Origin: Cladopsammia gracilis
Lineage: Eukaryota > Cnidaria > Anthozoa > Scleractinia > Dendrophylliidae
NCBI GenBank assembly: GCA_022457155.1
Contig: JAJGOT010000361.1
Span: forward strand, 620,001-684,000
Length of the DNA stretch: 64,000 nt
Reading direction: 5' to 3'
Below are positions 1-11,440 of this stretch, piece after piece (position 1 is the stretch's first letter; the number at the start of each line of letters is the position of its first letter). The notes under the pieces are model-generated. The model saw only the letters and a program-made list of their open reading frames with translations, made no database searches and was not told the origin of the DNA. Made by a program: the position numbers and the translations under genes.

Positions 1-9
1 AAAAAAAAA

Positions 10-80
10 AGGACCCTATGGGGATTCGAACTCGGGCCGTCCGAGACTAAGCCACAAACTCAACCACTGCGCTGTCCACG
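10..80 (-). repeat. tRNA-like SINE head or tRNA pseudogene
   Basis: Read on the - strand, the stretch has a B-box-like GAGTTCGAATCC, an A-box-like CAGTGGTTGAG upstream, partly pairing ends (GGAC with GTCC) and then a run of about ten T's (A's on + at 1-10). That is the layout of a tRNA-derived RNA polymerase III unit. The cloverleaf is poor and I cannot assign an anticodon, so I call it a SINE head rather than a working tRNA gene. Confidence 0.45.
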
Positions 81-119
81 AACACATACTACATACGACC
101 TAAATTTTATTATTTTTAC

Positions 120-370
120 CTAGATGCGCATCAGAACGCGTCTTTAGGTTGCAAAATCCTTTTAGATCGATTTTAATGTTGCACTAAAAACTCCAAATGC
201 GAAACATCTGTAAGCTTGTTGTTGTCTATATTCGTTTAGTATACATCAAATTAATTATTGTTATCGTTGGATTCACGTTGAATTCCTGTTACGAAACGTG
301 TTCGTAACAAAGCATTTGCTCACTAAGTTTACAGCTGATGGAAGGAGCGAGTGAGTGAGTGAGTGAGAGA
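120..370. repeat. Dispersed or duplicated block shared with 60905-61150
   Basis: This block is clearly homologous, in the same orientation, to 60905-61150 at the other end of the window. Both contain ATCGATTTTAATGTTGCA, GCGAAACATCT and GTTACGAAACG, and both end in a GAGT-rich tract (GAGTGAGTGAGTGAG). No coding potential is visible. It may be an old transposon or the edge of a larger duplication. Confidence 0.6.
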
Positions 371-1126
371 GTGAATTTTATTTAAACACTCTTGCCGATA
401 ACCTGTTCATCATTCTTTCACGTATACACGGGTTTAAAAGTAAGACTACACTGCATTCACTAGATTCAGTAGCTGACACTTAAGCTCGACCCGGAGCTCG
501 ATCGCTAAGAAAATGGCAAGTTTAATATATAAAACAGAACTTGCCAGAGCAAAAATCCCACAGGAATAAGCGGCGAACACAATATCAAACGGTCCTATCC
601 ATCCATGAACGCCTTGAATTGTCTTGAAAGTGTGCAGTTGTACGCAGTAGTTCTTTATCTTGCTTCTCATCGAGTACACACACGGAGAGATTTTACGGTA
701 TGTATTTCATGGCCGAAAGCCATATAGTCGTCGATATAGACTTAAATATGCGTGAACAAATTTGCATGCGCTAATGTGACACGAAAAAAACAAGAAAAGT
801 CAACGCCGGATTTACAACTCGTGTGCTTCGCCACGAGTAATGAAATATAAAAGAAGTAAACGTTACCATCTGGCATTTGTGCACATTGCTATGGCATTGT
901 ATGCAATAAAACTCTCATCTTATCAGCCCACATCATTTTCAGCGTCCTAAAAACTAGAAAATCCTACATCTGTTGACTTTGTCTCGCTCTTTCCACGTAT
1001 ATTGTGGTCCTTGATGCAAACATAAAAAGTAACAGTGGACTTCCAATAGCCATTTCCGAAGCAATAGAAATATTGGAAGATTTGATCGGCTAATGGTTTA
1101 CCTTTTCCTTTCTTTATTTTTTTCAG
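371..1126. other. Intron 5 remainder of CapA/PgsAA copy A, no gene seen
   Basis: No convincing exon is seen. The last part, from about 840, is homologous to 32440-32715 upstream of pseudogene D, for example the TCTGTTGACTTTGTCTCGC segment. It is therefore the duplicated intron preceding exon 6 of copy A. Exon 5 of this copy is not in the window; intron 5 is 1.0-2.9 kb in the complete copies. Confidence 0.6.
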
Positions 1127-2175
1127 AATGTGTATGGAAGACTAGGAATGAAACCTAATAAAAACCTAATAGACTCATTTGAACACTTCGTTCTTGGAAA
1201 CAGTGAAAACTTGAAAATGACTCGGATGCTTAAGGTTACTTTGTCAAGGTAAGGCGAGTGTTCAAACTGAAAGATTAAGTGAAACCTAAAATGGGTGGTA
1301 GGCGAAAAAAAAAAGAAAGAATCTCTCCAAGACAGAATAATTTCTTAGGTTGGGCGGTTTAAATTGAACATGTTTCACTTTGAGCTGTCACCTTATATGA
1401 CGGTGTTGAAGCTTGTGTGTCTCATTAAATATCACGAGAGTGTATGCGCGTTGACCATCGTCCCTGCTAGATTTAGCCTTGTAGAACTTAGGTGTTAGGA
1501 TAGAGGCCTGACGAAGAGCAGCTCCGGGGCAAGTCTGGGGGTTGGGCGACGGACCTTTAATCACCCGCCCCCTTAGAAAAAACAATTACAGAAACCTCAT
1601 AAGAGGTCTTTTGTGGCAATTGGCCCGACGGTAGATGAAGAGTAAGGTAACACCGAACATGAAGATAATGTATTATTATTCGACTGTGACGTCATTTTTC
1701 CTTATAAGGGAAAGAGAACACACAAAATATCCGAGCGTATTACACAGTAGATTGCCGTATTACACCTTAGCATCCCGGTTATAAGACACAAGATATTATA
1801 AATAAAAAAATTTCAGTCGAATAATAAATCCCTTATTCGATGATTTAACAGATAATACGTGCAGACATTTTACTCATTGCTCGCATTTTTTCTCGCCCCT
1901 GCGGGGCTAAAAAAAATACTACGCAACTCGTAAAATATCCGCGCGTATTATCTGTTAAACCATCGAATAAGGTGTATTTATTCTTGGTTCCTATCTTCGG
2001 TTTTCTTTTTTTTTTCTTTTTCAGAAACGGTGTGTTAGGAGCTAAATATCTTCCATCAAAAATCGTATTTAATCAGAAAACCAAACGACTTCACCCAGAG
2101 CCTATAAAGAAAGGCAAATGGATTAGTGTTTGTGGAGAGGAAGATAAACAATGTGAAAAAAGTTGTAAGAATTAA
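1127..2175 (+). CDS. pgsAA: CapA/PgsAA-like metallophosphatase copy A, 3' part only (exons 6 and 7)
   Basis: Two exons, 1127-1248 and 2025-2175, are the 3' end of a gene whose first five exons lie left of the window. Exon 6 follows a TTTTTTTCAG acceptor, has 122 nt as in copies B and C, and ends in phase 2 at a GTAAGG donor. Exon 7 follows a pyrimidine-rich TTCAG acceptor. It encodes the family's C-terminal tail with the LHPEPIK motif and a cysteine cluster (VCGEEDKQCEKSC), and stops at TAA 2173-2175, a few residues earlier than B. The joined frame is open, so this copy may be functional. Upstream exons must be checked in neighbouring sequence. Confidence 0.8.
1340..1620 (+). other. Intron 6 block conserved in all four gene copies
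   Basis: About 250 bases inside intron 6 are alignable among copies A (here), B (29205-29465), D (32930-33165, then 33380-33430) and C (45890-46170). Shared words include GTTTCACTTTGAGCT, TCTCATTAA, GAAGAGCAGCTCC and AAGAGGTCTT. No open frame is conserved. It could be plain duplicated intron or a structured or regulatory element. Confidence 0.55.
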
Positions 2176-2552
2176 AGAAGGAAATAAAAGACGACTGCGT
2201 AACGTCGTCAAATGCAGACCATGAGAAGTTAGCTTGCTTTTGCTGAGACAGATTTGGTCTTGTTAGGACATGAACTGCGAAGATTATCAAGATTTCGCAA
2301 CTGTGAACAATCGTATATTGTTGTTGTTGCTTATCTTTGAGATTTTAGCGTTAAGTGTATAACCCTATATATTGGATGAGTTCTTCTGGCCATGAAGACG
2401 TGCAGATGATTGCTCACTATCTGTCAGAATTGGTGTAACATTGTGCCGAGGGTTTTCTCTTCACTGATTTCTTTCTTTTCCGAAGAAAAAGTCAGTGAAA
2501 AAAGTAATCTTCAAAAATGCATACATTCTGAGTCACTGGTGAAATGCGGTAA
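2176..2552 (+). other. 3' flank/UTR of copy A, homologous to flanks of D and C
   Basis: Sequence after the stop is shared with the flanks of copies D (33680-34070) and C (47770-48185), including ACAGATTTGGTCTTGTTAGG and CACTGATTTCTTTCTTTTCC. It is the common 3' UTR/flank of the family. Homology to D stops near 2553, where private DNA begins. Confidence 0.65.
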
Positions 2553-3030
2553 AATGGAATTTCTGGCGTTTGAGTGAATACGAATTAGCCGGAAATGAAA
2601 TATTTCTGCGGCACGAGAACAGTGGGGACTGGGGCTAGCCCAGTGGAATGAGCACGTGCATGAGGGAGGGCTATATAAGAGATGAATATTCCGTGGAATA
2701 TCATTCTAGGCCGACACCTCAGTTAAGCTAACGTTATTTTTATTTTATTTATTTTACTTTATTCTTAAGTATGTCGTCCCTCGTGTAGCTTCGTAGGATG
2801 GGCTTTTTACAGCTTGAGCCATGGTTCCTACCCAGATTTCCTGCCAAGTTTTTCCCCCACGGGTTTTTTTTTCCAGCAGGTTTTTTCTGGCCTCCGTCTG
2901 ACAGTACTATCTTTGTAAACTGTCGCTCAGCTCTGTATCATGTTACGTATCGCATACTTGAATGTAATAAGAGGTTGTAGTATAACGTATTGTTATAGTT
3001 CCTGCGGCAAATAGGATAAACAAAAGAAAC
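2553..3030. other. Insertion private to copy A's flank, with TATA-like box
   Basis: The homologous flanks of D and C lack this stretch. It has a CTATATAAG box at about 2671 followed by T-rich sequence, which could be the promoter of a solo LTR or other element. I could not find matching ends or a target duplication. Confidence 0.3.
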
Positions 3031-3045
3031 ACCGTGTGACACCGT

Positions 3046-5656
3046 GTGACTTTCATCATCTGCTACGCAGCAACCAATGTGGCAGAGGTGGAGACCAAGG
3101 CGGACTTCTACGATGAATTGCAGAAAGTACTGGATGGCAGATCAAGGAGAGACATCCTCATTGTAACTGGCGACTTCAATGCAAAGATCGGAAAAGATAA
3201 CACTGGCAGAGAAAGGATCATGGGCAGAGAAGGATTGGGAACCATGAATGAGAATGGTGAAAAGTTTGTAGACTTTTGCGTGTTCAACGACTTAGTGATA
3301 GGTCGAAGTGTGTTCCAACACAAGGATATCCACAAGGGCAGCTGGGTGTCGCCTGACCACCGCACAGTCAACCAGATTGACCACATCACCATCGACAAGA
3401 AGTTCAGGAGAAGCCTGCAAGACACGAGAGTGAGGAGAGGGGCGGACGTTGCTTCTGACCACCACCTGCTGGTTGGACGGGTGAGACTGAAGCTGAAGAA
3501 GTGCCTCCCACCAGGCAGCAAGGCGGGCCGCAAGTTCAACACCATCTATCTTAACGACAGAGCCCTGAAATCCACATTCAAACTCACTCTGACAAATCGT
3601 TTTCAATCGCTGGAAAACGGCGAAGACGACCCAGTGGAGACCCTGTGGGAGACGACAAAGCAAGCGTGGAAGTCAACATGTGAAGAAGTACTTGGGAAGA
3701 GGAGTAGGACCCAAAAGGAGTGGTTGACAGCAGCTACTATGAGGGTCGTTGACAAGAGGAGGGAGAAGAAAGCAGAATTGAACATGGCGAAAACAAAAGC
3801 TTTAAAAGCAAGGTTATCAGGGGAGCATAAAGCTCTAAACAAAGAGGTGAAGAAGAGTGCCAGAAGAGACAGGAGAGACCATGTGGAGCGCATGACACAG
3901 GATGCAGAAGACGCAGCTGGACGAGGAGACACGAGGGAGCTCTACCAGATCACCAAGAGGCTGGCCGGGAAGAAGAGCACTCAACCACAACACGTCTTAA
4001 GCAAGGGTAGTGAGACCCTTACATCACCAAAGGAGCAGTTGGAGCGCTGGAGAGAGCATTTCCAGGACTTGCTGAACCGACCAGTGCCGCCAAACCCGGC
4101 CGACATCCCCCCGGCGCAACTAACCTTGAATATTAATGTGGACCCTCCTTGAAAAACCGAAATTGAAAGAGCTGTGAAGAAGCTGAAAGCCAACAGGACA
4201 GTCGGCCCAGATGAGATACCTCCCGAGGCCTTGAAGGCAGACACAACCATGACAAGCAAGGCACTACATGCTCTCTTCAAGAAAATCTGGACCTCAGAAG
4301 AAATGCCCAATGAATGGAAGCACGGACACCTGATAAAGTTACCCAAGAAGGGGAACCTCAAAGAATGCTCTAACTGGAGAGGAATCACACTCTTGTCGGT
4401 CTTCAGCAGAATCCTACTGGAGAGGATCAAGACAGAAGTGGAGAAGGAGCACATACTACGCGACGAACAAGCAGGCTTTCGGCAAGAACGATCGACCACG
4501 GACCAAAGCGCAACACTCCGCAATATCATTGAACAGAGCCTTGAATGGAACACCACCTTGTATACCATCTTTGTGGACTTTGAAAAGGCTTTTGATAGTG
4601 TGGACCGAGACACTTTGTGGAAGCTGCTGGCCTACTACGGCATCCCGGAGAAGATCATTAAACTGATCAGGATGGCTTTTGAACCATCAACATGCCAAGT
4701 GGTCCACAACAGCTCTGTGACTGAACCCTTCACCATCACAACCGGAGTTCGACAAGGGTGCTTGCTATCACCTTTTTTATTTTTGATTGTTATTGATTGG
4801 ATCATGCGCGAGACCACGAAAGGCAAGAAGAGAGGGCTGCAGTGGTCATTGACGGAGCAGCTTGAGGACATTGACTATGCAGACGACATCGCCTTAATTT
4901 CGCAACGCCACACAGACATGAAGCAGACGCTTCTCCAGCTTGACGAAGAAGCCAGGAAGACTGGACTGAAGATCAATGTGAAAAAAACAGAGTTTGAGGC
5001 TCAACCACACGAGCGAAGCTACATTCACCATTCTGCAGGACACCATCGAGGAAGTTCAAGACTTTGCCTACCTGGGCAGCACTGTGTCCACAGAAGGTGG
5101 AACTGATCAGGACATCCGCATTCGGATAGGAAAAGCTGCTGGAGTCTTTAATACCCTTCGACCCATCTGGCAATCAACAAAGCTGTCCCTCAACACGAAG
5201 CTTCGTATCTACAACTCCAATGTGAAAAGCGTCCTTCTATACGGCTGTGAAACTTGGAGAGTGCTGAAGTCATCGATGGCCAAGATACAAATCTTTGTGA
5301 ACCGCTGCCTCCGCCAGATCCTTGGAGTGCGGTGGTACGACAGGCTGAGTAATGAAGAGCTGTGGAGAAGCACATCCCAGGAGCCAATCGAGCAACAGAT
5401 CAAGGGACGCAAGTGGCGTTGGCTTGGACACACGTTGAGGAAACCTGCAGACAACGTCGCACGAAGAGGGCTACGGTGGACATCCCAAGGGAAGCGCAAA
5501 CGAGGACGGCCGAAGACCACCTGGCGGCGCTCAACTGAAGCCGAAGCGAAGGCCGCTGGCCTGACGTGGGGACAGCTCGAGCGGAAGGCCCAGGACAGGA
5601 GGGGGTGGCGAACTCTGGTGGACGACCTATGTTCCGTACGGAACGACAGGAATTAA
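3046..5656 (+). mobile_element. Non-LTR retrotransposon (LINE), 5'-truncated, endonuclease + reverse transcriptase
   Basis: Three open stretches (3046-4152, 4174-5106, 4994-5656) read as one ORF2. The first is the C-terminal half of an exonuclease-endonuclease-phosphatase domain (TGDFNAKIG, then SDHHLLV). The second is the reverse transcriptase, with NWRGITLLS, QAGFRQERSTTDQ, FVDFEKAFDSVDR, GVRQGCLLSP and the catalytic YADD. The third is a C-terminal domain ending in GRPKTTWRR and an AQDRRGWR motif. The endonuclease start is missing (5' truncation). A TGA at 4150-4152 and a frameshift near 4990 break the frame, so this copy is dead. The C-terminal style suggests an RTE-like lineage, which I cannot confirm. 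Homologous intergenic DNA at about 35255-35330 lacks the element. Confidence 0.9.
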
Positions 5657-5889
5657 TGTAATGTATGCAATGTGAGTTAGAATGCATGCAAAGATCGACA
5701 TTCTATCAATTAACCGTCGCCAACATATTGATGATGAAAACAGTTGACATTCCTTCTAATTTATAACAATCTGTTACTAAAAAGTGCTGTGACATGTGTG
5801 GGATGTAACACTTACCAAGACGGCCGTGACCAAAAGCGCTTTGTTCGAATTTTAATGCCGACAGCGTGCAGTGCATCCTGCCTAAACGA

Positions 5890-6165
5890 AGTGCAAACAA
5901 GGAATCAGAGAATTAATTCTGTGTGTAAATTATAGTGCTATGGTTAACCCATAAATTTCCCTGTACTGAGCGTTAGCCTAGTAAGTAAATGAGGGACCAC
6001 ACGAGGGTAAGAAAAAAATCTTTGACCTCGGTGGGAATCGAACCCACGACCTCTGGATTAGATATTCCGTCGCTCTACCGCTTGAATCACGAGGCCGAAC
6101 AGGAGCAGATCGTGTGTAATAAGGTGGTAATTCGTGGCAATGAGATTTAGTTTAACGAATTTAGT
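5890..6165 (-). mobile_element. tRNA-derived SINE with 7-bp target duplication
   Basis: A 276-bp insertion absent from the duplicate near 35515 and flanked by TAAACGA at 5883-5889 and 6166-6172. On the - strand, 6022-6096 folds as a tRNA-like unit: a 7-bp acceptor stem (GGCCTCG with CGAGGTC), a B-box GGTTCGATTCC and a D-arm with GCGGTAGAGC. The anticodon stem is imperfect, so it is a SINE body rather than a tRNA gene. Confidence 0.75.
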
Positions 6166-6499
6166 TAAACGAGGTGTATTCTGGTTAAACGCAATGCATT
6201 CTAGTAAAAAGTGATGAATTGGAGAACTCGTTTTAGCTTACACGCCTTCTCTTAAATCCAGATTATGTTGTTGCTCGCTCGCTCCGCAGCAAAACGTTGT
6301 CACGCAGTTTGATGCATGACGTTTTATTTCATATGACAAAAGAGTTATGAATGTTGAAAGTTAGCGCGGGCACTGTGTAGAGTTAATTGCGTTCGACGGC
6401 GCTTTCCATTTACAGGCAGGGTATATCGGACTTAAGAGAACCTATGACACTACATTTCACTTCACGTTGAAAATCCTTCAATCTGATTGGCTATTCATC

Positions 6500-7130
6500 C
6501 TTATTAGTCGTGCCTTGGCTCTGAGCCAAGCGCACGACTTATAAAATGGGCTCCAAAAAGTGAAAGGTTCACTTTTTTCAAGTGGTTTATAGCCTAAGGC
6601 GAAGTGTTAGTGACGTCATATCAGTTGATATAGCAACTTCAAGCTCATGGATGATTGGATTTATTTACAACATAAGAAAAAGGAAAATGACGAAACGAAA
6701 CATATCAAGTAAACATAATTTACATTATTGCCGGATTTGGCGAGAGTTCCAATCGATGACGATTTCGTTCTCTCTTTTCGAGCAACAGATCGGAACGAGT
6801 CGACAATGAAAACTATTGTTTGTTTTAACCAATCTCGACAGATCTTCCGAGCAGCTGCTACACTACCGAACAGATCTAGTAAATAGAAGTATTAAGTTGA
6901 CCTTTCATGCACGAGTGATTGCGAAAGACTGATTAAAGGTTTCAAATGAAGTACAGTGTAGTAACGTTCGTGACAGATCACCTAGTGTGACAGGAAAAGC
7001 GACTGTACATGTAAGACAAATCATAACAATATATTGAATTAATTCTCGTACCTTAGGAGCACTTACAAGACCCTTAAACTTCTTAAAGCACGACTTCACT
7101 ACTCGAGGAGTTGTTGTTGTTGTTCATTAT
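6500..7130. repeat. Dispersed repeat with TATAAAA segment (second copy 23645-24090)
   Basis: It starts around AGCCAAGCGCACGACTTATA and runs to a GTTGTT tract. A shorter copy lies in intron 2 of gene B (23645-24090), with shared segments such as CACCTAGTGTGAC and AATATATTGAATTAATTCTC. It is non-coding in all frames. It may be a MITE or a fragment of a larger element; the TATAAAA is noted only as a possible promoter remnant. Confidence 0.55.
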
Positions 7131-7559
7131 TGTTGATTAAAAATAGTGGATTAAAACAAATTATATTGTCTTTTCTGTGATTTATTTTGTAAAGTCCTGT
7201 GTTCGAATTCACCCGCTGGTTTGCCAAGCGAATGCCATATCAAAGGAATTGGAGCAATTGAAAATTTACAATAAAGCAATTTTGAAACATTTTATTCTTG
7301 TCTTGTATTGATCATAGTCAAAGTACATAAAGAAAACTAGGAAGAAGCCCTTCCGTTTGCCCGTTGCAGTAGATTTGCTATCTCCCAGCAGTGGTTTTAT
7401 ATGCAAAGATCAGAAGCAATTATTGTCCGTGATCCTGATGCATGGACCGGTTTGTTGATGAGTAGGTGGCCTCGATCAAACGCGAGCGCAAATTCGCATC
7501 CAGTTTTTAATCGAAAAATTCTCCAGCCATTCCAAGTAAATCCATTGCCGAGTTATACA

Positions 7560-8173
7560 CAACAATTGTGATATACATATATATATATATATACAATTAT
7601 GTATACAATGTGCCCTCCCGGTTGTTACCATAATGGCTTTATGGCAACTCCTGAACTTGGGCACAGGATGTACGGTTACACATTGTTGGATTGCATTGTG
7701 GAGTCACGAGAGTGCTCAAACTGCAAGCAGTGAGCGAAGCAATATGCCAATAGTGAACACCTCTTATGAGGCTCTCCACCCAATCCAGAGAGTGCTCAAA
7801 CTGTATGAACAGTGAGCGTAATATACAATTATGTATACAATGTGCCCTCCCGGTTGTTACCATAATGGCTTTATGGCAACTCCTGAACTTGGGCACAGGA
7901 TGTACGGTTACACATTGTTGGATTGCATTGTGGAGTCACGAGAGTGCTCAAACTGCAAGCAGTGAGCGAATATATATATGTATATATATATATGGCTTTA
8001 TGGCAACTCCTAAACTTGGGCAGAGGATGTACGGTTACACATTGTTGGATTGCATTGTGGAGTCACGAGAGTGCTCAAACTGCGAGCAGTGAGCGAAGCA
8101 ATATGCCAATAATGAACACCTCTTACGAGGCTCCCCACCCAATCCAGAGAGTGCTCAAACTGTATGAACAGTG

Positions 8174-8238
<65 letters not shown>

Positions 8239-8240
8239 CT
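7560..8240. repeat. Tandem repeats of about 100-230 bp with (TA)n runs
   Basis: A unit containing GCAACTCCTGAACTTGGGC, GGATTGCATTGTGGAGTCA and GAGAGTGCTCAAACTG occurs three times (about 7630-7820, 7868-7970, 7995-8170). The units are joined by TATATA tracts and end in a roughly 60-bp (AT)n run at 8174-8236. Short open frames across the units are a by-product of the repetition. Confidence 0.85.
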
Positions 8241-8534
8241 AATTTATATTAGCAATTTCTCCAAATAATTATCTCTCAGCATCCATGAAATTAAAGCCAA
8301 TATAATCGCAGTTTACTGTCTTTTATTGAACTACTGTCTGATCTTTGTTGTCTCAAATCCTGCTTATATAGCATAGCAGTGCAAACAAACCCCGGCCCTT
8401 TTTGTTTATTATAGCTTTGCATTGGCAACACCTCATTATTATTATTGTTATTATCTTCATAAATGAACTGGATGATCTTTTTCCGAATTGTTTCCTAAGG
8501 GAGCGGGTCATAGCCCATGACCAAAGGTCCCCTA

Positions 8535-9437
8535 GGGTTTTCTCTTTTCTCTAAAGTTCCAACACCTTTCTCAAAATCCTCGCTGTTCCCAGTAGCGTAG
8601 TCTTCTGAAGTAATGAAATACTAATTTTAACATTCAACTTTGCCAACCACTTGTCCAAATTTTTTGTTACACTTCCCAATGATCCGACAACAATTGGAAC
8701 CACCCGTACAGTTCTCATGTTCCATATTCTATTAATTTCTCTTTTAAGATCCTGATACTTTTCAACTTTCTCATTCTCCTTTTCACCAATTCTTTTATCC
8801 GCTGGTACGGCAATATCAATAATAGTGCACTTTCTCTCCTCCTTATTTACAACTACAATGTCCGGTCTTCTGGCTTCAATGACATGGTCACACTGTATGT
8901 TCACATCCCAGAGTAATTTAACATCGTCATTTTCACTTACACTGTCTGGTGCATGTGCGTACCATTTGTCTGCCTTGTCCAGATGATATTTCTCGCATAA
9001 CTTCCAATGAACTGCTCTTGCAACATTGTCATGTCTCTGTTTGTATTCCCTTTGGGCCAGTTTTTTACACTCACAGACAATATGGTTTACACTCTCTCCT
9101 TACTCGCCACATAGCCTACATAATGGGGATTCCACCGTTTTGTCAATATGATATTTTACATAATTAGTCCTAAAGGCTTGTTCTTGGCTTGCACAAATAA
9201 GTGCTTCTGTTTGGATCTTCAAGTCTGTTTTTCGCAACCAGCTCCATGATTCTTCTACATGCGTCGTTTCTGGTATTTCTCTTACAAATTGACCATGCAG
9301 CCATTTATCCTTCCAACTGTTGAGTTTCTCATTGTTCCAAGATGTCTTGAATTCATCTTTGCTCACTGTTCCCTCGCTCCTAATTACACCAGTAGCCCTT
9401 ACCCCTTGCAGCAAGACTTCCACTGAATTCTTCAATT
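8535..9437 (-). mobile_element. RLE-type non-LTR retrotransposon, 3' fragment
   Basis: On the - strand, 9437 to 9100 encodes a domain ending in CRLCGE, the start of a CCHC zinc knuckle that continues past a TAA stop (GE-stop-GES). Further down, 8904-8551 encodes RRPDIVVV then IIDIAVP and EKYQDLKREI, the PD...D signature of the restriction-enzyme-like endonuclease at the C-terminus of R2/NeSL-type LINEs. The 3' end runs into an (AAT)-rich tail near 8440. The reverse transcriptase is absent, so this is a dead 5'-truncated copy. Confidence 0.75.
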
Positions 9438-9439
9438 CT

Positions 9440-9525
9440 TGAATTCATCAAGCTACTTTTTGACATTATCACTAAGTAATTTCACAAAACCAGTGTTAAT
9501 GTCAAAAAGTAGCTTGATGTTATGT
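9440..9525. repeat. Perfect hairpin, about 22-bp arms
   Basis: ATCAAGCTACTTTTTGACAT is repeated in inverted form about 35 bases later (ATGTCAAAAAGTAGCTTGAT). It lies directly beside the 5' edge of the RLE-type LINE fragment and may be a rearrangement joint. Confidence 0.8.
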
Positions 9526-9689
9526 TTGTAAACTTTGAAAGTTTGTTTACTTTCTCTTTTGCGATCTTGAGAACTACCTTTTTCTCGTAATATCGCTTCA
9601 TGTGCAATTTTTTGGTAATTTTCGATTTTAATGGCTTTTGCAAAAATCTGAGAAACGGCTCGATAGATTTTTTTTAAAACATTCACTGT

Positions 9690-10640
9690 GCATGCTTACC
9701 GATGTAACGACAAATCACTAAACGTTCACGGTTATTCATATTCATTTCGGTATTGTTACGACAAATTTTTCAATCAAAAAGGCTTTTGTCTTCTCAGTAA
9801 ATATCTTAATCTCTTGGGCGATGTAGCAGCTCTCGAATGTCTCGCACCATTGGTTAGATACCCTTCTGGAGAGCAATACAACGAATTATAACAGAAACAA
9901 TGGCTCCTAGCCCTAAAAACAGAAGCAGCCGCAATTCCTCATACACTTAATAGAGCTGCTATACTAGCGAATCTCTGTGATCATAAAGCACGTCGTCTGG
10001 TAGGTAATTGTCACCTACTGTAAAAACAAAGCTTTTGGTATATGAAACGAGCTTTAGGTTATAAAATTGCGAAACTGGATAGTTCATAATTTTTTGTACT
10101 TGATATTAAGCTCGTGCAAGGAAAAAAGAATTGCCAAAATCTATTGACTACAGAGTCGTATATGACAATTAGTCTTACAGTAAGAGCTTTGAGTCCGGCC
10201 TGTTATCAAATGAGTCAAGATCAGCAATTGCGCCAATACATGATTTTTAAATTTTGTTGTTTGAAATGCTAGATTAAACACTAAACTTTATTTTGGTGAC
10301 TGAATTTTTTTTTGGAGCTGTTCGGTCACTCAAAGGTAAACGTACTCGTCTTAACCAAATCAACAACAACTTTTCAAGATTTTCTCTAAACTTAACTTTA
10401 GGCCTCTGGTAAGAGTTTTATTTTCACATGTAACTTGAATGAAGATGTCACTCTATGAATACGGCCACCTTGTAACCCGTATAGGCGTATTCAAACTGAT
10501 TGATAGTGGCTGAATTAACGGGACTTCGCAGTTGCTGGTGACACATTTAGGAAAATATCTTAGCATAGCGGGTGAGTTTAAGATTTCATTACCGTGTGTG
10601 AACAAAAAGTTCAATACCAATATATTTGTTGAGTTTTATT
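9690..10640. other. Intergenic, nothing recognised
   Basis: AT-rich sequence in which I see no exon, inverted repeat or known element. Confidence 0.4.
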
Positions 10641-10644
10641 TCAC

Positions 10645-10800
10645 TATTTCTTCGGACGATCAACCGAGGATTGAAGATTCCGCTCTTAAATTTACATTGT
10701 TTGGCTCAAAGTCATTTTCCCAACTGCTAACCTGAACTAGAAATTTGAGAACGTCAATATATTGATATATTTTCAGTTAAGTTGGGATCAAGAAAGAACT
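10645..10800. repeat. Local duplicate of 11905-11945 plus 13078-13165
   Basis: Shares GATTCCGCTCTTAAATTTA and GTCATTTTCCCAACTGCT, followed by GAACTAGAAATTTGAGAACG, with the two flanks of the Penelope-like pair. The second copy was therefore split by later insertion. Confidence 0.7.
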
Positions 10801-11079
10801 AAACCCTGGTACCCTAGAATACCGAGGCACAATAAAGGTTTCTATCAACAAACTGACATTATTGTGATTTAAATTTGAATCTGGCATAGTAGCTATTAAA
10901 AAGGTTTAACAATGTCTAAAAAAAAGTGACGAGACACAAAGTTAACTAAAAAGGGTAACGCCTCCCGACTTACTTTTCAGACGGAAACATCATCCAAACA
11001 TCACAGAACATCATCGTGACTTACCGTCAACTGCACAGAACAACATCTCAAGAAAGGAAAACAGGACAACAGTAGCGAA

Positions 11080-11440
11080 ATGTTGGTAACATTATTTAAC
11101 GGAATCGTACCTCGATTTAGGTGTCGGGTCGTCAATAATGTATGACGTCTCGTATTACTTACGCTTGAACCTGAATAATTCTCGCCGGTTTCCCTAGCTT
11201 TTAAAACACACCAACAACCACTTCATTGATCTTCGAAAGATGAAGGCGGGCAACTGGGTCATGGCGAGACCACGTGTACTTTTCTTTTCTTTTCTTCTAC
11301 TCATAACGAAGCGACCAGCTCAATGCAGTTTGGCAAAAGCAAAACATGTTTACCGTCTCGCTTCGTTATGTACCGTGATCCCAACGCGGCCTTGCGGAAT
11401 CATCCTTTTTGCATTTGAATCAGGGGGAACGGAATGTTAA
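11080..11440. repeat. Dispersed repeat (inverted copy at 27590-27930)
   Basis: Homologous in reverse orientation to 27590-27930 in intron 6 of gene B. Both carry the GGCGAGACCACG segment and GAAGCGA-type blocks. No frame is preserved, so it is treated as a non-coding transposon-derived repeat. Confidence 0.55.

Larger units (their letters stand above)
5690..7560. repeat. Intergenic segmental duplicate (partner 35205-37160)
   Basis: Most of this stretch aligns with 35310-37160: 5690-5889 with 35320-35515, 6166-6480 with 35513-36660 (interrupted there by a transposon) and 7135-7560 with 36710-37160. In both places it follows a CapA gene end, so it is the spacer of the tandem unit. No gene was recognised. 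Confidence 0.75.

Noticed and set aside
1500..1560. CTGACGAAGAGCAGCTCCG in intron 6 as a hammerhead core
   Set aside because: The CUGANGA-like start is there, but no GAAA and no pairing stem I or III follow.
3108..3932. Three - strand frames opposite the LINE (up to 145 codons)
   Set aside because: Shadows of the real + strand endonuclease/RT frame.
6022..6096. Functional tRNA gene on the - strand
   Set aside because: Acceptor and T arms are good but the anticodon stem is mispaired, and it sits inside a SINE insertion with a target duplication.
7633..8252. Open frames reading MALWQLLNLG-like repeats
   Set aside because: They follow the tandem repeat array and end in TA microsatellite; no evidence of coding.
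11240..11440. 66-codon frame MKAGNWVMARPRV as a small secreted protein
   Set aside because: The sequence is a dispersed repeat whose inverted copy at 27590-27930 does not keep the frame.
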